A program made the translations under genes and the position numbers. A stretch of 64,000 nt of DNA from contig NZ_JAAMFG010000017.1 in assembly GCF_011064545.1 (NCBI RefSeq), forward strand, positions 124,001 through 188,000, in the 5' to 3' direction. This document shows, in pieces, positions 22,388-28,490 of this stretch. The stretch's first letter is position 1. The number at the start of each line of letters is the position of its first letter. The DNA is from Wenzhouxiangella sp. XN24 (lineage in GTDB: Bacteria; Pseudomonadota; Gammaproteobacteria; Steroidobacterales; XN24). The notes beneath the pieces are model-generated. The model searched no databases and was not told the origin of the DNA. It saw nothing but the letters and a program-made list of their open reading frames with translations.

Positions 22388-24115
22388 ATGAACGGTGGCG
22401 CGCGAATCGCGCGGGTCCTGCACGATCGCGGGGTCCGGGAAATCTTTACTCTTTGCGGCGGGCACATCTCCCCGATCCTGGTCGAGGCGAAACGCATCGG
22501 CATCCGCATCACCGACGTGCGCGACGAGGCCACGGCCGTCTTCGCCGCGGATGCGCATGCCCGCCTGACCGGCATTCCGGGCGTGGCCGCGGTCACGGCC
22601 GGACCGGGTCTGACGAACACCATCACGCCGCTGAAGAACGCCCAGCTCGCGCAGTCACCGGTGCTGGTGCTCGGCGGAGCCACGGCCACCGCCCTGAAAA
22701 ATCGTGGCGCCCTGCAGGACATCGACCAGATGCCGCTGATGAAGCCCCACGTGAAGTACGCGCGCGCCGTGAAGCGATTGCGCGACCTCGCACCCGCCAT
22801 CGTCGAGGCCCTGGAAGCGGCCGACACGGGCGTGCCGGGACCGGTGTTCGTCGAGTGCCCGGTGGACCTGCTCTACGACGAGGAGATCATCCGCGGGTGG
22901 TATGCGGACAGCATGCCGCGCGGCGACAGCCTGGCGGACAAGGCCGTACGTTTCTACCTCGAACGACATACGAAAAGATTGTTCGCGGGCGGCCGGAAGA
23001 TGCCGAAGCCGGCGAGCGAATCGCCCGCGGTCCTGCCGCGTCCCCAGTCGATCCGCGACATCGCGCGACAGCTGGCCGCCGCCAGGCGGCCCGTCATGGT
23101 TTGCGGCAGCCAGGCCGTGGCGCGTGCGGCCGATGCCGATCTCCTGCGGGATGCGATCATCAAGCTCGGCATTCCCGTGTACCTCTCCGGCATGTCACGC
23201 GGCCTGCTCGGCGCGGAGCATCCGCTGCTGTTCCGGCATCGTCGCCGCGACGCCATCAAGGGAGCCGACCTCGTCATCCTCGCCGGCGTGCCCTGCGACT
23301 TCCGACTCGACTACGGCAAGCAGATCCGCCGCAGCGCGCGGCTGGTTTCGTTCAATCTCAGCCGCCGCGAGTTGCGCCTCAACCGCAAGCCGGACGACGC
23401 GCTGCTGGCCGACCCCGGGTTGTGCGTGCGCGATCTTGCCGACGCGATGAGCGGCAGCCCGCCGGATCGCAGCGAGTGGCTGGAGGAACTAGCTGCCCGC
23501 GACGCCGCGCGGGAGGCTGACATCGATGCACGCGCGGCCGTCGGCGGCGCAGGCGTGAATCCGCTCAGGCTGTGTCGCGAGATCGACAAGATCCTGCCGG
23601 ACGACAGCGTGCTGGTCGCCGACGGCGGCGACTTCGTGGGCACGGCCTCCTATGTCGTGCGTCCCCGCGGCCCCCTGCGCTGGCTCGACCCCGGCGCCTT
23701 CGGCACGCTCGGCGTCGGCGGCGGCTTCGCCATCGGCGCGGCGCGGGCCCGGCCCTCGGCGGAGGTCTGGATCCTCTACGGCGACGGCTCGCTCGGCTAC
23801 AGCCTCATCGAGTTCGACAGCTACGTGCGCCACGGACTCGCCCCCATCGCGATCATCGGGAACGACGCCTGCTGGGCGCAGATCGCGCGCGAGCAGGTGA
23901 AGATGCTCGGTGACGACGTCGGCGTGCGCCTGGCCCGGACGGATTACCACCGGGCCGCTGAAGGCCTCGGCGCGGCGGGACTGGTCATCAGCAGCGACGA
24001 CGAGATCGCGCCGACGCTGGCGAAGGCGCGCGAGCTGTCTGCCGCGGGTCAGCCGGTGCTGGTCAACGTGCACCTGGCCGAGACGGATTTCCGCGAGGGG
24101 TCGCTGTCGATCTAG
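22388..24115 (+). CDS. Thiamine-diphosphate enzyme (acetolactate synthase / oxalyl-CoA decarboxylase superfamily)
   Basis: 575 residues from ATG 22388, with AAGGGGGA upstream. The N-terminal PYR domain contains the activating Glu in [23 protein letters not shown]. The central domain is about residues 215-340. The C-terminal PP domain has the ThDP/Mg motif [30 protein letters not shown]. Family members include acetolactate synthase, oxalyl-CoA decarboxylase and 2-hydroxyacyl-CoA lyase. The adjacent CoA-transferase gene favours an acyl-CoA lyase/decarboxylase, but that is inference from context. Confidence 0.85.
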   Translation: MNGGARIARVLHDRGVREIFTLCGGHISPILVEAKRIGIRITDVRDEATAVFAADAHARLTGIPGVAAVTAGPGLTNTITPLKNAQLAQSPVLVLGGATATALKNRGALQDIDQMPLMKPHVKYARAVKRLRDLAPAIVEALEAADTGVPGPVFVECPVDLLYDEEIIRGWYADSMPRGDSLADKAVRFYLERHTKRLFAGGRKMPKPASESPAVLPRPQSIRDIARQLAAARRPVMVCGSQAVARAADADLLRDAIIKLGIPVYLSGMSRGLLGAEHPLLFRHRRRDAIKGADLVILAGVPCDFRLDYGKQIRRSARLVSFNLSRRELRLNRKPDDALLADPGLCVRDLADAMSGSPPDRSEWLEELAARDAAREADIDARAAVGGAGVNPLRLCREIDKILPDDSVLVADGGDFVGTASYVVRPRGPLRWLDPGAFGTLGVGGGFAIGAARARPSAEVWILYGDGSLGYSLIEFDSYVRHGLAPIAIIGNDACWAQIAREQVKMLGDDVGVRLARTDYHRAAEGLGAAGLVISSDDEIAPTLAKARELSAAGQPVLVNVHLAETDFREGSLSI

Positions 24116-24149
24116 CCTGGCGCGGCTTCGGGACTGCGGACTCGAGGGG

Positions 24150-24306
24150 CGTATGCCGGGTTCCTTCGGGGCCGCAGGGGCGTCTGCCCGGGTTCCTTCG
24201 GCACCGCAGGGGGTCTGCCCGGGTTCCTTCGGCACCGCAGGGGCGTCTGCCCGGGTTCCTTCGGCACCGCAGGGGCGTCTGCCCGGGTTCCTTCGGCACC
24301 GCAGGG
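24150..24306. repeat. Five tandem 31/32-bp units
   Basis: Units start at 24150, 24181, 24213, 24244 and 24276, each ending in GCAGGGG or a close variant and containing GGGTTCCTTCGGCACC. The last unit runs directly into the left stem-loop. Cassette B carries one degenerate copy of the same unit (GCTCCTTCGGGACCGC near 26845-26860) at the equivalent place, so copy number differs. There are no spacers between units. Confidence 0.9.
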
Positions 24307-24308
24307 CC

Positions 24309-24369
24309 GACCCCTCATGGGCTCCCCTCGCTTAGAAATCTTTATGCGCTCGGTGAGCCCATGAGGGTC
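24309..24369. repeat. Left stem-loop of cassette A
   Basis: Arms CATGGGCTC (24316-24324) and GAGCCCATG (24355-24363) pair perfectly. They extend outward by CCCT/AGGG and, after one bulged base, GA/TC. The 30-base loop (24325-24354) contains CTTAGAAATCTTTATGCGCT. This loop is identical in cassette B, and 27 of its bases are the reverse complement of the right stem-loop's loop. Confidence 0.85.
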
Positions 24370-24444
24370 CGCCCCCGCTCGCACATCGACAACGGAAGCG
24401 CGCGGGGGCGCTTGAGCAAGCTTCGATGCGCCGACAGGACGAGA

Positions 24445-24639
24445 CCGCGCTCACGCATGCTCCGGCGCGGCAGCCGAACTGCGCCACGTTGGCTCCGGCT
24501 CCGGCACAGCGGCCGGATGGAACCGCGCTCCCTCCGGCTCCGGCACAGCGACCGAACGGAACCACGTTGGCTCCGGCAGCAGCGCGGAGGCGAGACGAGG
24601 CCACGCTGACTCCGGCAGGAGCGCAGCGGCCGGAGCGTG
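24445..24639. repeat. Five degenerate 39-bp tandem units (core of cassette A)
   Basis: Units start at 24445, 24484, 24523, 24562 and 24601 with an exact 39-bp spacing and a consensus like CCACGTTGGCTCCGGC followed by a CAGCGGCCGGA-type end. A sixth, weaker unit precedes at 24406. Because 39 is a multiple of three, open frames with a 13-residue periodicity appear on both strands. They are not conserved in cassette B and are not called as genes. Confidence 0.85.
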
Positions 24640-24689
24640 ACAGGGTTCCACGAGCGCATAAAGATTTCTAAGCGAGGGGAACCCTGTCA
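24638..24689. repeat. Right stem-loop of cassette A
   Basis: Perfect 12-bp arms TGACAGGGTTCC (24638-24649) and GGAACCCTGTCA (24678-24689) enclose a 28-base loop containing AAAGATTTCTAAGCGAGG. It is the inverted counterpart of the left stem-loop, with the same loop but different, self-complementary arms. Confidence 0.9.
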
Positions 24690-24690
24690 T

Positions 24691-24776
24691 GGTCCGGTCG
24701 CGGACCCCAGCGCAAGAGAAGCCGTGGTCCGGTCGCGGACCCCAGCGCAAGAGAAGCCGCGGTCCGGCCGCGAACC
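24691..24776. repeat. 35-bp tandem units each with a 6-bp hairpin
   Basis: GGTCCGGTCGCGGACC (arms GGTCCG/CGGACC, loop GTCG) starts at 24691 and 24726, with a degenerate copy at 24761, giving a 35-bp period. Cassette B has only one partial copy (27197-27209), which falls inside the thrC coding end. It lies between the right stem-loop and the stop of acr3. Confidence 0.85.
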
Positions 24777-24785
24777 CAGAAGGGG

Positions 24786-25880
24786 TCAGCCCGGCGCCCG
24801 CGCGACCTCGTCGGGGAAAAAGCGCCGCCGCAGCCACAGCGAGACGTGCACCAGGCCGATGAGCACCGGGACTTCGACCAGCGGCCCGATGACGGTGGCG
24901 AAGGCCACATCCGAGGCGATGCCGAAGATCGCGATCGCCACGGCGATAGCGAGCTCGAAGTTGTTTCCGGATGCGGTGAAGGCGAGCGTCGTGCTGCGCG
25001 AGTAGTCGGCGCCCGCCTTCTTCGCCATGAAGAAGCTGGCGAGAAACATCAGCACGAAGTAGATCGTCAACGGCATGGCGACCAACAGGACCTTGGCCGG
25101 GAACTGCAGGATCTGCTCACCCTTGAAGCTGAACATGACGATGATGGTGAACAACAGCGCGACCAGGGTGATCGGCGAGATGCGCGGGATGAACACCGTC
25201 TCGTACCACTCGCGGCCCTTCAACGGCAGGAGGAGGACGCGGCTCAGGATGCCCGCGGCGAAGGGAATGCCGAGATAGATCATCACGCTCCTGAAGATCT
25301 CGCCGATGGTGATGTCCGCCACGGTCTTGCCGCCGGCGCCGGTGACGCCCGACAGGTCGATGCCGAGCCAGCCGGGAAACACCGAGATGAACAACCAGGC
25401 CATCAGGCCGAAGGTCAGCACCTGGAACACGCTGTTGAGCGCGACCAGGCCCGCGGCATACTCGCTGTTGCCGTGCGCCAGCTGGTTCCACACCAGCACC
25501 ATGGCGATGCACCGGGCGATGCCGACCAGGATCAAACCGACCATCAGCTCCGGGTAGCCGGACAGGAATGCGATCGCCAACAGGAACATCAGCACGGGGC
25601 CGACCAGCCAGTTCTGGAGCAACGACAGGCCGAGGATCTTCCAGTCGCGAAACACCCGGCCCATTTCCTCGTAACGCACTTTCGCCAGCGGCGGGTACAT
25701 CATCAGGATCAGGCCCACGGCGATCGGGATGCTGGTCGTGCCGATGCTGAAGCGATCCAGCATGCCGGGCAATCCGGGCGCGAGGCGGCCGAGCGCGACG
25801 CCGAACGCCATGGCGACGAAAATCCACACCGTCAGGTAGCGATCCAGCAGCGTCATGCGCCGTGCGACGTTTTCGCTCAT
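24786..25880 (-). CDS. acr3: ACR3-family arsenite efflux permease
   Basis: 364 residues from ATG 25880. A GTG at 25916 would add 12 residues and overlap arsC. Ten hydrophobic spans are visible, for example [21 protein letters not shown] and [46 protein letters not shown]. That second stretch includes the conserved Cys in GIARCIAMV implicated in arsenite transport in ACR3. [20 protein letters not shown] is the second signature. It extrudes As(III) across the inner membrane and is the last gene of arsR-arsC-acr3. Confidence 0.93.
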   Translation of the reverse strand: MSENVARRMTLLDRYLTVWIFVAMAFGVALGRLAPGLPGMLDRFSIGTTSIPIAVGLILMMYPPLAKVRYEEMGRVFRDWKILGLSLLQNWLVGPVLMFLLAIAFLSGYPELMVGLILVGIARCIAMVLVWNQLAHGNSEYAAGLVALNSVFQVLTFGLMAWLFISVFPGWLGIDLSGVTGAGGKTVADITIGEIFRSVMIYLGIPFAAGILSRVLLLPLKGREWYETVFIPRISPITLVALLFTIIVMFSFKGEQILQFPAKVLLVAMPLTIYFVLMFLASFFMAKKAGADYSRSTTLAFTASGNNFELAIAVAIAIFGIASDVAFATVIGPLVEVPVLIGLVHVSLWLRRRFFPDEVARAPG

Positions 25881-25896
25881 GTCATTGTGTCCCGGT

Positions 25897-26400
25897 TCAT
25901 GAATCCCGCCCCGCACCGATGGCGGCGAGCCGTCGTTTCAGTTCGTCCGGCTCGAGTTTGTCCAGCGGCAGGTCCAGCAGTTGTGCGATGCGTGCCTCGA
26001 TCGCCCGCAAGGTTTCGGCGAAGGCGGCCCGTTGTGCGGCCTCCCCTTCGACGGATGCAGGATCGGGCAACCCCCAGTGCGCCGTGATGGGTCGACCGGG
26101 CCATACCGGACAGGCCTCGCCTGCGGCGCTGTCGCAAAGGGTGATGATGAAATCCAGTTCAGGCGCACCGGGTTCGGCGAACTCGTCCCAGCCTTTTGAA
26201 CGGAACTGCGCGACGTCGAAACCCTCATCGGCGAGCAATTCCAGGGCTGCCGGGTTGACCCGGCCGCGCGGGGTGCTGCCCGCGCTGTATGCCTCGAAAC
26301 GTCCACCGCCTGCGCGACTCAGTGCCGCCTCCGCAAGAATGCTGCGCGCGGAGTTGGCGGTGCACAGGAAAAGCACCCGGTAGATTCGTGGTTCTGTCAT
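25897..26400 (-). CDS. arsC: Arsenate reductase of the low-molecular-weight phosphatase type
   Basis: 167 residues from ATG 26400, overlapping the arsR stop (ATGA). The PTPase loop is [16 protein letters not shown], in which CTANSARS gives CX5[18 protein letters not shown] carries the additional conserved Cys residues expected of thioredoxin- or mycothiol-type reductases, and [12 protein letters not shown] matches family members. It reduces As(V) to As(III) in the cytosol for export by ACR3. It may use thioredoxin or glutaredoxin, which the sequence does not decide. Confidence 0.88.
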   Translation of the reverse strand: MTEPRIYRVLFLCTANSARSILAEAALSRAGGGRFEAYSAGSTPRGRVNPAALELLADEGFDVAQFRSKGWDEFAEPGAPELDFIITLCDSAAGEACPVWPGRPITAHWGLPDPASVEGEAAQRAAFAETLRAIEARIAQLLDLPLDKLEPDELKRRLAAIGAGRDS

Positions 26401-26774
26401 GCCCTGGTTTTCCCTTGTCTCGCCGTCGCGGGCCCCGATGCGGGTCCGGCGGCAGGCGCACAGGGCCGCGCACGCCCGCACAGCTCCGGGCGGCCTTCGC
26501 AGCAGTCCTCGGTGAGGTAGCCGAGCAGCGCGCGGATAGCGTCGGGCTCGACACGGTAGTGAATGAAACGACCGGTCCGCGTGGCCGTCACCAGGCCCGC
26601 GTTTTCGAGTGCCGCGAGGTGAAACGACAGGCTGGATGGCGGCAGTTCCAGTGTCCCGGCGATCTCCCCCGCAGCGAGCCCCGGTGCGCCGGCTTTCACC
26701 AGCAGGCGGAACACGCCGAGCCGGTGTTCGTGCGCCAGGGCCGAGAGACTTCGCACTGCGGAGGTCGTTTCCAT
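26397..26774 (-). CDS. arsR: ArsR-family arsenic-responsive repressor
   Basis: 125 residues. The winged helix-turn-helix spans about residues 15-80 with LAAGEIAGTLELPPSSLSFHLAALENAGLVTATRTGRFIHYRV. After it, C91, C92 and C99 (EDCCEGRPELCG) resemble the C-terminal As(III)-binding Cys cluster known from Acidithiobacillus-type ArsR. The usual alpha-3 site Cys pair is absent. The last 25 residues are Pro/Ala-rich. A perfect palindrome covers its start codon and predicted -10 box, giving likely autoregulation of the three-gene operon. Confidence 0.92.
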   Translation of the reverse strand: METTSAVRSLSALAHEHRLGVFRLLVKAGAPGLAAGEIAGTLELPPSSLSFHLAALENAGLVTATRTGRFIHYRVEPDAIRALLGYLTEDCCEGRPELCGRARPCAPAAGPASGPATARQGKTRA

Positions 26775-26796
26775 GTTTCGACTATAGTCGAAACAT
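26773..26796 (-). promoter_or_regulatory. 24-bp perfect palindrome: arsR operator overlapping -10 and start codon
   Basis: The core GTTTCGACTATAGTCGAAAC (26775-26794) extends one AT pair further on each side. On the minus strand TATAGT (26786-26781) is seven bases before the A of the arsR ATG, so transcription would begin at or next to the start codon (leaderless or near-leaderless). The -35 region is poor. ArsR binding is inferred from position and symmetry. Confidence 0.7.
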
Positions 26797-26864
26797 TGTC
26801 GCGCGGGAACCCTGGCTTCGATACCAGGACGGGCCGGGCAAGAGCTCCTTCGGGACCGCGCGGC

Positions 26865-26926
26865 GGGACGCCACGGGCTCCCCTCGCTTAGAAATCTTTA
26901 TGCGCTCGGTGAGCCCGTGACATCCC
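26865..26926. repeat. Left stem-loop of cassette B
   Basis: Arms CACGGGCTC (26872-26880) and GAGCCCGTG (26911-26919) enclose the same 30-base loop as in cassette A. After a small internal loop, GGGA (26865-26868) pairs with TCCC (26923-26926). Relative to A, the T:A pair in the stem is replaced by C:G on both arms, a compensatory change. Confidence 0.85.
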
Positions 26927-26930
26927 ACCC

Positions 26931-27118
26931 CGCTGCCGCATCGACAGGCATGGCGCCCCGAGGCGTTCCCACCATCCGCCGCTGCCGCATCGACAGGCAT
27001 GGCGCCCCGAGGCGTTCCCACCATCCGCCGCTGCCGCATCGACAGGCATGGCGCCCCGAGGCGTTCCCGCCATCCGCCGCTGCCGGATCGACGGGCCGGC
27101 GCCCCGAGACGTTTCCGC
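26931..27118. repeat. Four 49-bp tandem units (core of cassette B)
   Basis: Units begin at 26931, 26980, 27029 and 27078 with exact 49-bp spacing. Each starts CGCTGCCGCATCGACAGGCA or a close variant. The first three are nearly identical and the fourth is degenerate. Because 49 is not a multiple of three, the array cannot encode a repeating peptide. Confidence 0.93.
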
Positions 27119-27143
27119 ATGCTTCGGCCCAGCGGCCGGAACG

Positions 27144-27195
27144 TGACAGGGTTCCACGAGCGCATAAAGATTTCTAAGCGAGGGGAACCCTGTCA
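27144..27195. repeat. Right stem-loop of cassette B, overlapping the thrC end
   Basis: Arms TGACAGGGTTCC (27144-27155) and GGAACCCTGTCA (27184-27195), loop 27156-27183, identical to the copy at 24638-24689. The thrC stop codon (27174-27176) lies within the loop. Confidence 0.9.
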
Positions 27196-28490
27196 TGGTC
27201 CGGTCGCGAACTTTCACCGAGTAACTCCGCGAAGCCCGCGAACTCCGGCCCGATCTCCACGAAGTTCCGCGGCCGCGCCATCAGCTCGGCCAGCGCCGGC
27301 GGCAACGGCACCGTCTCACCGACGAGCGGCTCGACCACGTCCTCGAATTTCGCCGGGTGCGCCGTCGCGACGACCACCCAGGGTCGTTCTAACGCCTCGT
27401 GGCCCAACGTCTCCCAGGCGCGCACCGCGGTCGCCGTATGCGGGCACCAGGTGCGGCCGTAGCGCTTCGGGCCCGCGGCGATCGCGTCGCGAATCTCGAC
27501 GTCCGAGACGCGGACTGCGCGCGCCTCGCGCCGCGCCGCGGCCTCCGAGCCGGCCAGGTGCAGCAGGCGCTCCATGTTGCTCGGGTTGCCGACGTCCATC
27601 GCGGTGGCCAGCGTCTGCACCGTGGGGCGCGGCGCCCACGATCCGCCGGCGAAGAAATCGCCCACCGTCTCGTTGGCGTTGGTCGCCAGGACGATCGGCC
27701 CGACGGGCAGGCCGCAGTGCCGCGCCCAGATGCATGCGAGTGAGTTACCCAGGTTGCCGCTGGGAATGATGAATCCCGGTGTCTTGCCGGTGGCGTGAAA
27801 CACCCGCGTCGCAGCCCATGCGTAGTAGGCCATCTGCGGCAGCAGGCGGCCGATGCTGATGCTGTTGGCCGACGTGAGACAGGCGCGCTCGCGCAGCTCG
27901 GCATCGCCGAAGGCTTCTTTCACCATTCGCTGGCAATCGTCGAAGTCGCCGTCCACTCGCAGGCTGAGCACGTTGTCGCCCCAGGCCGTGAGCTGCGCCT
28001 CCTGGCGGTCCGAAACGCGGCCCTTCGGGTAGAGCAGCACGACGCGGAAGCCGGGCCGACCGTTGAATGCCGCCGCGACCGCGCCACCGGTGTCGCCGGA
28101 GGTCGCGACCAGCACCGTGCGCTCGTGTTCGCCGGCGAGCCGCGCGAGGCAGGCGGCGAGAAACCGCGCGCCGACGTCCTTGAAGGCCGCCGTGGGACCG
28201 TGAAACAACTCGAGCACGTGGAAGTCCCCCGCTTCGGTCAGCGGGGTCGGGAAATCCAGTGCTTCGGCGCAGACGTCACCCAGTGTCTCCGCCAGCGGAT
28301 CCGCAGCGAAAAACGGCGCCAGCACGCGCTCGGCCACCGTAGCGAGCTCGGCGTCCCGCGGCACGGCGTCGTAACCCGCTGCGGGGAAGCGCGCCGGAAC
28401 ATAGAGGCCGCCATCCGGCGCGAGGCCGGCCCGCATCGCGTCCCCGACGCTCGCCGGCGGCGCACCGCCGCGCGTGCTCAGGAACTGCAT
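27174..28490 (-). CDS. thrC: Threonine synthase
   Basis: 438 residues. PLP enzyme: the Schiff-base Lys is in FHGPTAAFKDVGARFLAACL. ATSGDTGGAVAAAFNGRPGFRVVLLYPKGRVSDRQEAQL and the phosphate-binding GFIIPSGNLGNSLACIWA also fit. It forms threonine from O-phosphohomoserine. The start overlaps the stop of the upstream kinase/dehydrogenase gene by one base (TGATG). The natural C-terminus appears to end near FAGFAELLGES. The last residues SRPDHDRVPLA and the TAG stop are read from repeat cassette B, so the tail is likely acquired. Confidence 0.92.
   Translation of the reverse strand: MQFLSTRGGAPPASVGDAMRAGLAPDGGLYVPARFPAAGYDAVPRDAELATVAERVLAPFFAADPLAETLGDVCAEALDFPTPLTEAGDFHVLELFHGPTAAFKDVGARFLAACLARLAGEHERTVLVATSGDTGGAVAAAFNGRPGFRVVLLYPKGRVSDRQEAQLTAWGDNVLSLRVDGDFDDCQRMVKEAFGDAELRERACLTSANSISIGRLLPQMAYYAWAATRVFHATGKTPGFIIPSGNLGNSLACIWARHCGLPVGPIVLATNANETVGDFFAGGSWAPRPTVQTLATAMDVGNPSNMERLLHLAGSEAAARREARAVRVSDVEIRDAIAAGPKRYGRTWCPHTATAVRAWETLGHEALERPWVVVATAHPAKFEDVVEPLVGETVPLPPALAELMARPRNFVEIGPEFAGFAELLGESSRPDHDRVPLA

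Larger units (their letters stand above)
24150..24776. repeat. Repeat cassette A: hairpin-capped minisatellite block
   Basis: This fills the 670-bp gap between the ThDP enzyme and acr3 (24116-24785), where no gene is supported. In order it holds five 31/32-bp units, a left stem-loop, at least five 39-bp units, a right stem-loop and two and a half 35-bp hairpin units. The same architecture recurs in the same orientation as cassette B (26832-27208). Its right end, 24624-24702, matches 27130-27208 at 78 of 79 bases. No transposase is present. Mobility is inferred only from the duplication. Confidence 0.75.
26832..27208. repeat. Repeat cassette B: hairpin-capped minisatellite block
   Basis: This occupies most of the 399-bp interval between arsR and thrC (26775-27173) and runs into thrC. 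It contains one copy of the leader unit (GCTCCTTCGGGACCGC near 26845), a left stem-loop, four 49-bp units and a right stem-loop. Orientation matches cassette A. The right 79 bp are nearly identical to A while the tandem cores are unrelated in length. No gene is supported here apart from the end of thrC. Confidence 0.75.

Noticed and set aside
24150-24306. Possible CRISPR array from regular 31/32-bp repeats
   Set aside because: Units are directly contiguous with no unique spacers, and no cas genes are present. It is a tandem repeat.
24361-24671. Open frames with 13-residue repeats inside cassette A
   Set aside because: They arise from the 39-bp period. The equivalent block in cassette B has a 49-bp period that breaks any such frame, and there is no ribosome site.
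26917-27177. 86-residue open frame across cassette B
   Set aside because: It lies wholly in the 49-bp tandem array and hairpin, where successive units are read in different frames.
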